64,000 bases of DNA from Paraburkholderia hiiakae (GCF_904848665.1 NZ_CAJHCQ010000002.1:1-64000); one strand, 5' to 3'. Counted from the first letter of the stretch, positions 35,972 through 46,079 are shown. Numbers and translations: made by a program. The notes: generated by a model not told the origin, from the letters alone.

Positions 35972-37153
35972 CTAGCTTCGTGCGGCAACGGCCCGCGTGT
36001 GGCGCGCGATCATCAACTCCTCGTTGGTCGGAATGACCCATGCGCTCGCCGCGCTGGAGGGGCGACTGATGCGCGGGCCGCCGCTTGCGTTGGCGGTATC
36101 GTCGAGTTCGAATCCGAGCCACGCCGAGAGTTGCATCACGCGCTCGCGGATCGGTGAGGCGTGCTCACCAATCCCCGCGGTGAAGATGAGCGCATCGATT
36201 CCGCCCATTGCCCCCGCGAGCGATCCGAGTTCTCGCGCGATACGGTACGTGTAGAGCTCGACGGCGAAGCCCGCGTGGGAATCAGCGCTTGCCAGCAGTT
36301 CGCGCATGTCGCTCGACACGCCTGAGACCCCCAGCAAACCCGAGCGCCGATAGATGAGATCCTCGATCGACCGCGCGTCCATCTTCAGCGCATCGATCAG
36401 ATACAACAGAATGCCAGGATCGAGGCTGCCGCAGCGTGTGCCCATCGGCAGCCCCTCCACGGCGGTGAACCCCATCGTGCTCGCCACGCTCTGCCCGTCA
36501 ACCATCGCGCACATGCTCGCGCCATTGCCCAGGTGCGCCACCACCGTGCGACCGGAGGCGGCGTGGGCGTCAAACTGCGGCAATACGCTCGCAATGTACT
36601 CGTACGAAAGGCCGTGAAACCCGTAACGCCGCACGCCGCGCGAGGTGATATCGGGCGGCAGTGCGTATGCCTGGGCCACTTCGGGCTGTCTGCGGTGAAA
36701 AGCCGTGTCGAAGCAGGCAACCTGCGCAACGTCGGGGCGCCGTCGCGCAACGATCTCGATCGCCTTCAGGTTATGGGGCTGATGCAGCGGCGCAAGCGGT
36801 ATCAAAGTCTCGAGCTGGGTGATGACCGTCGGCGTGACGAGCACGGGGGCGTCGAACTGCTGACCGCCATGCACGACACGATGCCCCACAGCCACAAGCT
36901 TGTGTCCTCCGCGATGCTCGATGAGGAACTCGCCTATCGCGGCTATCGCGGCTTCATGCCCGATCTCTTTGCCACCGCTCCATTCTTTGGTTGTGACGTG
37001 CCCCGTGTCGTCGGTCGCCGTCAGGCGTGGTGTCGTATTCAGCCCTTCGACCTGCCCGTGCAGCAAGGCACGCCCGGACTCACTGCTTTCATCGAACGCG
37101 CAGAACTTGACGCTCGACGAGCCGGCGTTCAGAACAAGGACGACATCCGCCAT
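35972..37153 (-). CDS. ackA: Acetate/propionate kinase 2 (module 2)
   Basis: 393 residues from the ATG at 37153. Signature VLVLNAGSSSVKFCAF at the N-terminus, VAVGHRVVHGGQQF, HLGNGASMCAM and FTAGIGEHAS. It makes acetate and ATP from acetyl phosphate (or propionate from propionyl phosphate). The start is 4 bp after the phosphotransacylase stop. Compared with acetate kinase 1 the sequence is well diverged and slightly shorter, so this is an old paralog and not a recent copy. Confidence 0.95.
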   Translation of the reverse strand: MADVVLVLNAGSSSVKFCAFDESSESGRALLHGQVEGLNTTPRLTATDDTGHVTTKEWSGGKEIGHEAAIAAIGEFLIEHRGGHKLVAVGHRVVHGGQQFDAPVLVTPTVITQLETLIPLAPLHQPHNLKAIEIVARRRPDVAQVACFDTAFHRRQPEVAQAYALPPDITSRGVRRYGFHGLSYEYIASVLPQFDAHAASGRTVVAHLGNGASMCAMVDGQSVASTMGFTAVEGLPMGTRCGSLDPGILLYLIDALKMDARSIEDLIYRRSGLLGVSGVSSDMRELLASADSHAGFAVELYTYRIARELGSLAGAMGGIDALIFTAGIGEHASPIRERVMQLSAWLGFELDDTANASGGPRISRPSSAASAWVIPTNEELMIARHTRAVAARS

Positions 37154-37157
37154 GGCC

Positions 37158-38093
37158 TCACCCCATAATTTTGGCGTTTTCGCGCCGCGCACGCGCGACG
37201 AGCACAGCAACCGCGCACGACGCGAGGCGGCTCAAGACCGAATCGGCGCGGCTGGTAAGAATGATTGGAACGCGCGCACCGAGAACGATGCCGGCAGCGT
37301 CCGCCCCTGCGAGAAACGACAGGCTCTTGGCCAGCATATTGCCGGCTTCGAGGTCAGGGACCACCAGCACGTTTGCGCGACCCGCCACTGGTGAGTCAAT
37401 CTGCTTGATGGTCGCGGCCTGGATGTCGATTGCATTGTCGAGCGCAAGCGGCCCGTCCACGAGCGCGCCCGTGATCTGGCGCCGGTCCACCATCTTGCAG
37501 ATCGCTGCGGCCTCGATCGTCGACGGTACCTTGGGATTGATCGTCTCCATTGCCGAGAGTATCGCCACCCGGACTTCATCGACCATCAACGCGTGCGCGA
37601 GATCGATGGCGTTTTGCACGATATGGACTTTGTCCTCGAGCGTGGGCGCGATATTGATCGCCGCGTCCGTAATGATCAGGGCTTGATCATGGCCCGGCAC
37701 GTCCATCACGAAGCAGTGGCTGATTCGCCGCGCGGTGCGCATCCCCGCATCGCGCCTCACGACGGCCGCCATCAACTCGTCGGTGTGCAGGCTGCCCTTC
37801 ATGAGCGCCTCTGCGCGGCCCTCACGCACAAGCCCTACGGCAGCTTCCGCCGCCGCTTCGCTGAACGGCGCGTCGACCACCTCGTAGCCGTCGATTACGA
37901 TGCCGTGCTCTGCCGCCACCGCCTCGATGCGCGCGCGGGGACCGACGAGGATCGGCGTAATGAGGCCCATTCCTGCCGCCTCGATCGCACCGCCAAGCGA
38001 ACTGGCATCGCACGGATGCGCGACGGCAACTGGCAGCGGCGGCAATGCCTTGCAGTACTCCAATAGTCGTTCATACCTGGCGTGTGCTTCCAT
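37158..38093 (-). CDS. Short phosphate acetyl/butyryl-transferase (module 2)
   Basis: 311 residues from the ATG at 38093, with AGGAG upstream; a GTG 18 bases earlier is possible. It has the PTA_PTB fold only: VAVAHPCDASSLGGAIEA, LMKGSLHTDELMAAVV, INIAPTLEDKVHIVQNAIDL, NVLVVPDLEAGNMLAKSL. Its layout is that of phosphotransbutyrylase-like or short phosphotransacetylases, unlike the three-domain enzyme of module 1. It converts an acyl-CoA to acyl phosphate for the kinase next to it. Acetyl is likely given the PFL context; longer acyl groups cannot be excluded. Confidence 0.92.
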   Translation of the reverse strand: MEAHARYERLLEYCKALPPLPVAVAHPCDASSLGGAIEAAGMGLITPILVGPRARIEAVAAEHGIVIDGYEVVDAPFSEAAAEAAVGLVREGRAEALMKGSLHTDELMAAVVRRDAGMRTARRISHCFVMDVPGHDQALIITDAAINIAPTLEDKVHIVQNAIDLAHALMVDEVRVAILSAMETINPKVPSTIEAAAICKMVDRRQITGALVDGPLALDNAIDIQAATIKQIDSPVAGRANVLVVPDLEAGNMLAKSLSFLAGADAAGIVLGARVPIILTSRADSVLSRLASCAVAVLVARARRENAKIMG

Positions 38094-38179
38094 AGCTGGC
38101 TCCTGCGACACTGGATCGTGTCAATCGACCGCCTGTTGCGAGCGCTTCTGTTTCAGGGCGTACCCCTCATGACGTGCGG

Positions 38180-39772
38180 TCACCCTCCAAAAAGCGCTGG
38201 CACAACGTTGACAACAAGGATCTTTATGATCGTCATGCCCGGAAAGATCATCGCGTAGCCAATATCGGGCGCATCGGTTGGCGCGAGCTTGTTTGCATAC
38301 GCGAGAATCGCGGGATTGCCACATGCGCCGGCGACGATCCCGGCTACCTCGTCGTACGGCATCTTGAAGACAAACAGGCCGAGGATCAGAATGGGCAAAA
38401 CGAGTGTGAGCAGCACGATCGCGCCGAGGCCCAGCATCGTCAGTCCCGTTTGCGACACCGTCGCTGCGAACTTCGGTCCTGAAGCCATGCCAACCTGTGC
38501 GAGAAACAGCGTGAGACCGAGGTTGCGCAGCACGATATTGGCGGACAAGGGAATCGTCCAGTTAAGCGGCCCGGTCCGCCGGTAATTCCCAAGCACGAGC
38601 GCCGCGATCAGTACACCTGAAAGCCCGAGGGAAACCCTGCCCATGCCGGGCAGAGGAATGACGACAGCGCCCAGCAAGAAGCCGATCGCCATCCCCAGTC
38701 CGATTGAGATATAGCTGAATTCAGCCGTCGCCTTGATCGAGTCGCCGAAGAACTGGCGTACCGGTTTGAAGTCGTCGCGATGGGCAAGCAGCCCGACCCG
38801 ATCGCCCGACTCAAGGACAAGGTCGGGACCGGGCAGCAGATCGGCATCGCCGCGGCGGACGTGAGCCACGATCGACGCCCGTGTAGTGGGCAGATTGATG
38901 TCACCCAGCGCGTGGCCGACGACTGTCGCGCGAGACGCAAAAACACGGATGTAGTCGAGGTCCCGCCGGTCCTTGGCAAAACGTCCCGGATCGGGCTCGC
39001 CGACCGCGAGTCCCGCCTGATCAAGCATCTCCTTGTTCGGCCCAACCATGAGCAGTACGTCATCTTCCGCGAGCACCGCTTCGGGCGACACCGGCTCGTT
39101 ATGGTGTGCCCGTCGGAGTGCAACGATCCGCACGCTCGCGGGCAGTGTGGCGGCGAGTTCACCCACGGTCTTCCCGGCAAACTCCGAGTCGTGCAACGTA
39201 ATCTCCCGCACCTCCATCCTGCCCCCAGCGTTGGACTGGAGCTTCGGCTTCAGCACCATGAAAACGATGTACAGGCACAGAATGGGACCAGCCACACCAA
39301 ACGGATAAGCCACCGAATAGCCAACCGCGGGATCGTCGCTGGAAAGTCTCGCGATGGCCGCCTGCAGAGTCGGCGTGCTCGTGCCCGAACCCGCGAACAG
39401 GCCCAGAGCGTGGCCGATGCTGAGTTCATGCGTCCTTGTGAATAGCAGGCTCACCGCGCCCGAAAGCAACACGCCAATCAAGGCCATCAGGTTGGCCTTT
39501 CGGCCGTTCGAACTCTTCAAGCCGAGAAAGAACTGCTTGCCGTATTGCACACCCACTGCGTAGAGAAACAGCGCGAGACCCAACGTACCGACCATCGGGG
39601 CGGGCGCGGATTTGGGCGCGAACCATCCTACGGCGAGCGCGACGAAGAGCACCGCGCCCACGCCGAGCGAAAAGCCCTTGATGTTGATTTCCCCGATCAG
39701 ATAGCCGATCGCGATCGTGAGGAACAGTGCCATGAGCGGCTGCTGTTCGAGCAGAGATTTGATGACATCCAT
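38180..39772 (-). CDS. AspT/YidE-type transporter (aspartate:alanine exchanger family)
   Basis: 530 residues, with GGGGAG before the start at 39772. Two membrane halves (about 1-165 and 350-530) flank two TrkA_C regulatory domains (about 195-270 and 280-355), the exact layout of the AAE family. Family marks: LFLYAVGVQYGKQFF, GLFAGSGTSTPTLQAA and IVAGACGNPAILAYANKLAP. Members exchange aspartate/alanine or succinate-like acids. The gene lies inside module 2, between PFL activase and phosphotransacylase, with 18- and 86-bp gaps, so it probably moves a fermentation substrate or product. No aspartate decarboxylase is nearby. Confidence 0.9.
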   Translation of the reverse strand: MDVIKSLLEQQPLMALFLTIAIGYLIGEINIKGFSLGVGAVLFVALAVGWFAPKSAPAPMVGTLGLALFLYAVGVQYGKQFFLGLKSSNGRKANLMALIGVLLSGAVSLLFTRTHELSIGHALGLFAGSGTSTPTLQAAIARLSSDDPAVGYSVAYPFGVAGPILCLYIVFMVLKPKLQSNAGGRMEVREITLHDSEFAGKTVGELAATLPASVRIVALRRAHHNEPVSPEAVLAEDDVLLMVGPNKEMLDQAGLAVGEPDPGRFAKDRRDLDYIRVFASRATVVGHALGDINLPTTRASIVAHVRRGDADLLPGPDLVLESGDRVGLLAHRDDFKPVRQFFGDSIKATAEFSYISIGLGMAIGFLLGAVVIPLPGMGRVSLGLSGVLIAALVLGNYRRTGPLNWTIPLSANIVLRNLGLTLFLAQVGMASGPKFAATVSQTGLTMLGLGAIVLLTLVLPILILGLFVFKMPYDEVAGIVAGACGNPAILAYANKLAPTDAPDIGYAMIFPGMTIIKILVVNVVPALFGG

Positions 39773-39790
39773 GGGGTCTCCCCTGCGCGG

Positions 39791-40645
39791 TTAAAAGACC
39801 GTCAAACCACGACTTCGGAACTGCCCTCGCACACGCTCGGATAGCTCGGCGTCGGGTGGCTCGACGTTCTCCAGCTTGTAGGGAAGTCCCAATTTATGCC
39901 ACTTGTCGCGGCCCATTTGATGAAAGCGCAGGATCTCGACCCGCTCGACCGTTTTCAGGCCGCCCACAAAATCCGCCAGTTTCTCCACGTTCCCATAGTC
40001 ATCGGACAGGCCCGGCACCAGCACGAAGCGGATCCACATTGGCCGGCCGAGTTCCGAAAGACGCCGGGCGTAATCCAGAGTCGGCTGCAACGCGTTATGT
40101 GTGATCGTCTTGTAGATTTCAGGGTCACCCGACTTGATGTCGAGCAGATTCAGGTCGATGTAACCCAGATCCTCGTCGGTCATCATCTCGCCGAGGCGTC
40201 CCGATGTGTCGATGCAGGTGTGAAGTCCGAGTTGCTTGCATCCCCGGAAGATCTCCATCGTGAACTCGCGCTGCACCATGGGCTCGCCACCGGAGAGGGT
40301 CACTCCACCACGGCTGATCTTGAGTACCTGAGCGTATTTCCCAATCTCGCGCAGCGCGCGGGCCACCGTTACCGGGTGGCCGTTATGCTTGTGCCAGGTG
40401 TCGGGGTTGTGGCAGTACTGGCAACGAAGGAGGCAACCGGTCAGGAATGCCACAAAGCGTATCCCCGGTCCGTCGACCGTACTGCCAACCTCCCACGAGT
40501 GAACGTAACCTACGACGTCTTCGTTCTCAGGAATCTTTCCGACATCATCGGCATAGACCGCGTAGTAGTCGGATACCTTGTTTTCGGCTGCGCCTTCATG
40601 TGTGACGCGATACTCGTAGCGGCTACCACTGAGCGACTGACTCAT
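39791..40645 (-). CDS. pflA: Pyruvate formate-lyase activating enzyme 2
   Basis: 284 residues; ribosome-binding GAGGG before the ATG at 40645. Radical SAM cluster motif CLLRCQYCHNPDTWHKHNG, with SWEVGSTVDGPGIRFVAFLTG before it and ISRGGVTLSGGEPMVQREF, CIDTSGRLGE and LLDIKSGD after it. An extra N-terminal stretch of about 45 residues (SDYYAVYADDVGKIPENEDV) is not in E. coli PflA. It starts 11 bp after PFL 2, so the two are translated together and it is the obvious activase for it. Confidence 0.95.
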   Translation of the reverse strand: MSQSLSGSRYEYRVTHEGAAENKVSDYYAVYADDVGKIPENEDVVGYVHSWEVGSTVDGPGIRFVAFLTGCLLRCQYCHNPDTWHKHNGHPVTVARALREIGKYAQVLKISRGGVTLSGGEPMVQREFTMEIFRGCKQLGLHTCIDTSGRLGEMMTDEDLGYIDLNLLDIKSGDPEIYKTITHNALQPTLDYARRLSELGRPMWIRFVLVPGLSDDYGNVEKLADFVGGLKTVERVEILRFHQMGRDKWHKLGLPYKLENVEPPDAELSERVRGQFRSRGLTVF

Positions 40646-40656
40646 GGCGACGTCCC

Positions 40657-42918
40657 TCAGAGTGCACCGTGGAATGTCCGGTTAATGACGTCGAGTTGCT
40701 GTTCCTTGGTGAGCTTGATGAAGTTCACGGCGTAGCCGGAAACGCGAATCGTCAGTTGTGGATACTTCTCAGGATGTTCCATCGCATCCTGCAGCGTCTC
40801 ACGGTTAAGAACGTTAATGTTGACGTGGAAGCCACCGCTTGAAAAATAGGCGTCCAGCGCGCCAACGCCGCGTGTGAGGCGTTCGTCCTCCGTGCCCAGC
40901 GCCGACGGAACGACAGAAAGCGTCAGCGAGATGCCGTCCTCCGCGTCGTCGTAGGGAATCTTGGCCACGGACATCAGGGCGGCGAGCGCGCCGTGCGTGT
41001 CACGGCCATTCGACGGGTTCGCACCTGGGGCAAACGGCTGTCCTTTCTTGCGGCCATCCGGTGTGGTTCCGGTGCCTTTTCCATACACCACATTCGACGT
41101 GATGGTAAGAACAGATTGTGTATGCACCGAGTTACGGTAACTTGGATACAGGCGGATCTTGCTCATCATCTTCGAGACCAGCATCTTCGCGATATCGTCG
41201 ACGCGGTCATCGTTATTGCCGAAGCACGGGAATTCACCTTCAACATTGAAATCGACGATGATTCCGCGCTCATCCCTCACGGGTTTCACCTTTGCGTACT
41301 TGATTGCGGAAAGACTGTCGGCTGCATGTGACAGCCCGGCGATTCCGCATGCCAGTGTGCGCAGGATATCCCGGTCGTGGAGCGCCATTTCGATCGACTC
41401 GTAGCAGTACTTGTCGTGCATGTAATGAATGACGTTGAGCGCATTCACATACACCTTGGCGAGCCAATCCATCATGGGATCGAGGCGGCTCATCACGTCG
41501 TCGAATTCGAGCACATCGGCCGTAACCGGTGCGAGTTGGGGCCCGACCTGCTCGCCACTGAGCTCGTCACGGCCTCCGTTCAATGCATAGAGCAGCGTCT
41601 TGGGAAGATTCACCCGCGCACCGAAGAACTGCATCTGCTTGCCGATCCGCATTGCCGACACGCAACATGCAATCGCGCAGTCGTCTCCCCATTTCGGGCG
41701 CATCAGATCGTCGGACTCGTACTGGATCGAACTCGTATCGATCGATGTTTTCACCGCGAAACGCTTGAACCCGTCCGGCAGCCGTGGCGACCAGAACACA
41801 GTGATATTCGGTTCGGGCGCGGGTCCCAGGTTGTACAGCGTATTCAGGACGCGGAAGGCGGTCTTCGTCACGAGCGTGCGGCCATCCTCCCCCATTCCCC
41901 CCTCGACTTCCGTGACCCACACAGGGTCGCCAGAGAAGAGCTGGTTGTACTCCGGCGCGCGCAGAAAGCGCACGATGCGCCATTTGATCACGAGATCGTC
42001 GATGATCTCCTGTGCCTGCGATTCGTCGAGCGTACCCTCACGCATATCGCGTTCGAAGTAGATATCCCAAAACGTAGAGAGACGACCCGCCGACATGGCG
42101 GCGCCGTTTTGCTGCTTGACCGCGGCGAGGTAGGCGAAATAGGTCCACTGCACCGCCTCGCGAGCATTGGTCGCGGGGCCGGTAATGTCATATCCATAGT
42201 TCTTCGCCATCTCCTTCAGCTCATTGAGCGACCGGATTTGTTCAGCCAGCTCCTCGCGCAGGCGAATGACGTCTTCGCTCGAATGGCGTTCGTCGAGTTC
42301 CTGCCGTTCCCGCTGCTTGTCCGCGATCAGGAAATCGACACCATAGAGCGCAACGCGACGGTAATCGCCCACGATCCGCCCTCTACCGTATGCGTCAGGC
42401 AATCCGGTGACGACATGCGACGCGCGGGCTCGACGGATCTCGGGGGTATAGGCATCGAACACACCGTCGTTATGCGTCTTGCGATACTTTGTGAAGATGT
42501 CCACCAGCTTCGGATCGGGCTCGTAACCGTACGACTTGAGGCTTGCCTCGACGACCCGCCATCCACCGAACGGCATGATCGCGCGCTTGAGCGGTGCGTC
42601 CGTCTGCAGGCCGACGATTAGTTCGTTTTCCTTGTCGATATAACCCGGGCCGTGCGCGAGAATGCCGGACGGCTCCTGGGACACGTCGAGAATCCCTTTT
42701 TCTCGCTCCTGTGCAAGCATCGGCACAAGCTTCTCCCACATGCCCTTTGTGCGTTCGGTCGGGCCCTGCAGGAAAGTGGCGTCCCCCTCGAAAGGCGTGT
42801 AGTTGCGCTGGATGAATTCGCGCACATTGACGCGGGTTTGCCAGGCGCCCGGTGTGAAGCCGCGCCACGCGCCCTCCGTGTGCATTTGCGCTAAATCGAA
42901 GCCGAACGTGGTATCCAT
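40657..42918 (-). CDS. pflB: Formate C-acetyltransferase (pyruvate formate-lyase) 2
   Basis: 753 residues from the ATG at 42918 ([11 protein letters not shown]), with GGGAG upstream; the longer open frame does not look coding. Catalytic cysteines in [19 protein letters not shown], glycyl-radical site [12 protein letters not shown], end [10 protein letters not shown]. It is similar along its whole length to PFL 1 (roughly 60-65 percent by eye), so both belong to the true PFL clade and not to the glycerol- or choline-type glycyl radical enzymes. It is the first gene of module 2. Confidence 0.97.
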   Translation of the reverse strand: MDTTFGFDLAQMHTEGAWRGFTPGAWQTRVNVREFIQRNYTPFEGDATFLQGPTERTKGMWEKLVPMLAQEREKGILDVSQEPSGILAHGPGYIDKENELIVGLQTDAPLKRAIMPFGGWRVVEASLKSYGYEPDPKLVDIFTKYRKTHNDGVFDAYTPEIRRARASHVVTGLPDAYGRGRIVGDYRRVALYGVDFLIADKQRERQELDERHSSEDVIRLREELAEQIRSLNELKEMAKNYGYDITGPATNAREAVQWTYFAYLAAVKQQNGAAMSAGRLSTFWDIYFERDMREGTLDESQAQEIIDDLVIKWRIVRFLRAPEYNQLFSGDPVWVTEVEGGMGEDGRTLVTKTAFRVLNTLYNLGPAPEPNITVFWSPRLPDGFKRFAVKTSIDTSSIQYESDDLMRPKWGDDCAIACCVSAMRIGKQMQFFGARVNLPKTLLYALNGGRDELSGEQVGPQLAPVTADVLEFDDVMSRLDPMMDWLAKVYVNALNVIHYMHDKYCYESIEMALHDRDILRTLACGIAGLSHAADSLSAIKYAKVKPVRDERGIIVDFNVEGEFPCFGNNDDRVDDIAKMLVSKMMSKIRLYPSYRNSVHTQSVLTITSNVVYGKGTGTTPDGRKKGQPFAPGANPSNGRDTHGALAALMSVAKIPYDDAEDGISLTLSVVPSALGTEDERLTRGVGALDAYFSSGGFHVNINVLNRETLQDAMEHPEKYPQLTIRVSGYAVNFIKLTKEQQLDVINRTFHGAL

Positions 42919-43821
42919 GTGCCGCTCCCAGCCGTGGTGCCCAGCGGACACGAGTGCAGTGGCGCGAGGCGATATGCGAAGCTCCGGCCGTCCCCAACGC
43001 AGGTCGGGTACGGCCGGCACCTGTTTGTCAAAGCCCGGGCCAGATGTTTCTCGCCCGGGTCGAGGTTACCCTGCAGCGTGCCGACAAAGCGCAGCACGAT
43101 TGCAGTGGCAGCACGCGACATTGTTGATAAGCACACCGGTACGGCACATCGATACGGTGATGGACCCGTGGAAGCTCGATAGCAAACTAGTTATTGGTCC
43201 CTTGACTACTCGCGTGCCCGGGTTGCACGCAACAGCACCTTCCGGTTCGTGCGTGACGAGGCGCCTGGCGGCGCCGCGCCTCTTTTGACTACTGCTTTCC
43301 TGAAGGCGGCGCTCCGTTGGGCCGCCCTTGTGCTGTTCGGATCTCGCCAGGATTGCCTGGCTGGCGCTGCCGCGCCCCGGCACGCCGACTGCCATGCAGG
43401 CACCAGACGCCGCGGCATTACGCAGAACGCGACTCTCCCGGTGGAAATGAAGCACATGCGACAGATTGGGCTTCCAATCGATGGCCGCGCGTCGCGAGAG
43501 GGGTCGAAAAACAGCATATACATAGGGCCCCGGATTCGGAATAGGACTTTGGTCCAACTGCGGCTGACGAATAGAGCGGTGAGACGCGTTTGTCGCGCAA
43601 ACGTCACGATATTGCGTGCCGCGTGCCGGCCGCACAGGATGGGCCAGTTGACGACGTCCGCGATTGCGCAGCGGATGTGTCAGGGTTGCTTCGTCAAACA
43701 ACCCGCGTTCTTCATAGGCAACCGGCGAATAACGGCGACGTTGCTTCAAACATATCCGGTACAGAACAACACCGCGGACGTTTCTTTACACCGTCGAAAA
43801 GGATCGTCAACGCCGCAGGCT
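42919..43821. other. Long intergenic region upstream of module 2
   Basis: About 900 bp between PFL 2 and the diguanylate cyclase gene, both on the minus strand. Frames here are Arg/Ala-rich without motifs. It must hold the module 2 promoter. I searched by eye for TTGAT-N4-ATCAA (FNR/Anr) and found none. Confidence 0.5.
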
Positions 43822-45711
43822 TCACGACGCCCCTGTATCGGTTGCTGCTGCGTTGGCCACGCAATCGGGCTCCTGCGCATCTCCCTCAGTCTTCAGCTGG
43901 ATCCGATTGCGACCTGAGCGCTTCACGCAATACAGTGCGGCGTCAGCGCGCGCCTGCGCCGCCGCCAGATCCGGTTCGCCATGTTGATATAAGGCGATAC
44001 CAATGCTCACGGTTATGCTTACGGCCTGCCCATCGTCTAGAACGATCGGGGCGTTCGCCACCGAGAGCCGAATGCGCTCGGCTATGCCACAGGCCTGTTG
44101 AGGCGTTGCGCCCTGCAGGATTACCGCGAACTCCTCACCGCCTACTCGAGCGGGCATATCCTGATCGCGCAATGCTGCGTTGATCCGGCCCGCGATAGCT
44201 TCCAGGACGCAGTCGCCCGCGGCATGTCCCCACGTGTCGTTGACACGCTTGAAGTGGTCAAGGTCCAATGCGAGGACCGCGAGCGGACTCCCGTGTTCTC
44301 GTGCGTGAGCCACTGCGCGGTCGCTGGCGCGGGCGAAACTGCGTCGGTTGGGAAGTTTGGTCAGTGCGTCAAAATCGGCTTCCGTGCGCAGCTGGCTAAT
44401 CTGCGCGCATTGCCTGCTGACATCGAGGAGCGTGACGAGCACAAGTCCCTTGTCTTCTGGTGTGTCAATGTGGTCCAGAAGGCGCGTGCACCGCACGATC
44501 ATCTGGACAGCCCCGGCGCAGGTCAGCATCGAAACGGGCTCGCTGTTGTCCCGCACGTACATTCCGGTCCAGTTCGCCGGCTCGGCAAACAGCATCGACA
44601 AGCATTCCCCGACGTCGCCCTTGGCACCAAACAAGCGCCTGAATGCCTCGTTTGTCAGTGCGATCTTTTCCGTACCGACGTCCACCAGCGCGATCGGCGT
44701 CGGGATGTCCCTGACAACGTTCGACACGAAGCCCGACCAGGTCCCTATTTCCTCGTGCAGCCGATTTTCACGGCGGAGCATCACAATGCCTGCGATCAGC
44801 AGTGCGACCTCAATGACAATGCCCAGCAGGTTGAGAAGAAGGCTGTGCAGCCAGGGGAGCCGATATTCGTCGACGGCATAGCCAAGCTTGAGTGTCCAGT
44901 TGTCCCCCGATTCGCCAACCGGAATGCTACGGAGCGTCTCGAGCCGTTCGCGTCCGTCCTCGTCCGAGATTGCATAGTACGTTGAGGGCGTGGGACCTTC
45001 TCGTTTCAAACCCGCGACGTGACTCACCGATCCGGTTTCGATAGCCGGACTCAACGGGTAGCGCGCGATCACCTGATCGTCATGATCGACCAATATTGAC
45101 GCGCTGCCTGGCGGAAGCGCCATTCCCTTCATCAGCGCCTGGTCGACGGGAACAACCATCGCTATGCGCACATCGGCAATGCCGCCTACACCGGGATGCT
45201 CTCTAATGAAGAGCAGGCCCCAGCCAGAGCTGCGGTGAATGAGCTGAGCGATCGTGGGCGAGCTGGTAGTCAAGCCGTGCAGGGCCTTGAACCATGCCTC
45301 GTCGCGATCCCCCGGCGGGATCGAACTCGCGAGCACATGGCCTGCGGAGTCAAATACAGCAATCGACACGTTGCCGAGCGTGCCACCGTCTAGCGCCGCC
45401 AACCGGGCGAGCGTCCCGTCGTCGGGCGTCCCGTTTGCGAAGGCTTCGTCCACCATCAGGAATGTATGGTCAACCACCCTGACGCGATCCTGGATGCGCA
45501 GCGCAATGGTAGTGGCCAATGTGTCCAGGCGACGGGCCGTCCGCTCGTTGAGGTTGCCGAAATCCCCCACCGCCTGCGCGATATGTGCGGCCATGTTCAG
45601 CAACACGAGAAGTACCATCACCGGAAGCGCCAGTTTGAGCCAGGAGGTCCGGCGGACCCCGGTGGATGATATGGACGCACGGAGCGTGGCGGCGGTGGCG
45701 GGGGACTTCAT
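43822..45711 (-). CDS. Membrane diguanylate cyclase (CACHE-like, PAS, GGDEF)
   Basis: 629 residues. Helix 1 at about 25-47, periplasmic CACHE-like sensor (about 50-290, with NVSIAVFDSAGHVLASS and IAMVVPVDQ), helix 2 around LLLNLLGIVIEVALLIAGIV (about 295-317), a PAS-like region (IPTPIALVDVGTEKIALTNE) and a GGDEF domain in the last 180 residues. The active site reads VGGEEFAVIL, intact, and an allosteric I-site RDQD lies five residues before it. It should make c-di-GMP with product inhibition in response to a periplasmic small molecule. No operon partner. Confidence 0.94.
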   Translation of the reverse strand: MKSPATAATLRASISSTGVRRTSWLKLALPVMVLLVLLNMAAHIAQAVGDFGNLNERTARRLDTLATTIALRIQDRVRVVDHTFLMVDEAFANGTPDDGTLARLAALDGGTLGNVSIAVFDSAGHVLASSIPPGDRDEAWFKALHGLTTSSPTIAQLIHRSSGWGLLFIREHPGVGGIADVRIAMVVPVDQALMKGMALPPGSASILVDHDDQVIARYPLSPAIETGSVSHVAGLKREGPTPSTYYAISDEDGRERLETLRSIPVGESGDNWTLKLGYAVDEYRLPWLHSLLLNLLGIVIEVALLIAGIVMLRRENRLHEEIGTWSGFVSNVVRDIPTPIALVDVGTEKIALTNEAFRRLFGAKGDVGECLSMLFAEPANWTGMYVRDNSEPVSMLTCAGAVQMIVRCTRLLDHIDTPEDKGLVLVTLLDVSRQCAQISQLRTEADFDALTKLPNRRSFARASDRAVAHAREHGSPLAVLALDLDHFKRVNDTWGHAAGDCVLEAIAGRINAALRDQDMPARVGGEEFAVILQGATPQQACGIAERIRLSVANAPIVLDDGQAVSITVSIGIALYQHGEPDLAAAQARADAALYCVKRSGRNRIQLKTEGDAQEPDCVANAAATDTGAS

Positions 45712-45855
45712 GGCAGGTCACTCACTAGCACGGCCGTGCCGGGACAAAAGGCATCGAGAGGTGCACTGGCGTCGACGGGTAGGTAACAACGCTGGATATC
45801 GCAACGCGAAGACCGGAATTCATCCGATCAACTGAAAGCTTTATCCGGGCATCAG

Positions 45856-45975
45856 GTTGATAAGTCAACTATATGCCACGATGTAAGGTATTTGTATGCG
45901 TCGGTGTGTCGCCAGTGCCTGCTTAATTCACGCCGACAATACGGTCGGGAAACCATCCCGAGGAGAGTGCCAAGT
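45856..45975 (+). repeat. Dispersed element, copy D, with MRRCVA-type frame
   Basis: GTTGATAAGTCAACTATAT, 21 bases (containing TGTAAGGTATTTGT), then an ATG at 45896 opening MRRCVASACLI. The following 79 bases match 11177-11255. The frame runs 70 codons to 46108, ending inside the next gene's antisense. This is the most complete copy of the family, combining the palindrome and the downstream part. Confidence 0.65.
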
Positions 45976-46079
45976 CGTTTGCCATTCGGGTTTCTGCCGT
46001 TGCCTGAACTCAAGGGGAACTCAGCCGGATATGACGCGGTGCGCTTCAGGGCCGCTGGCTGCAGGACCCGGGCGCGTCA

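Noticed and set aside
42919..43250. FNR/Anr box upstream of pflB2
   Set aside because: No TTGAT-N4-ATCAA was found; the nearest sequences (TTGATAAGC at 43133, CATCGATACGGTGATG at 43147) do not fit.
45856..45874. GTTGATAAGTCAAC as an FNR site
   Set aside because: The half-sites are only 2 bases apart, while FNR/Anr needs 4, so the protein could not contact both in the usual way.
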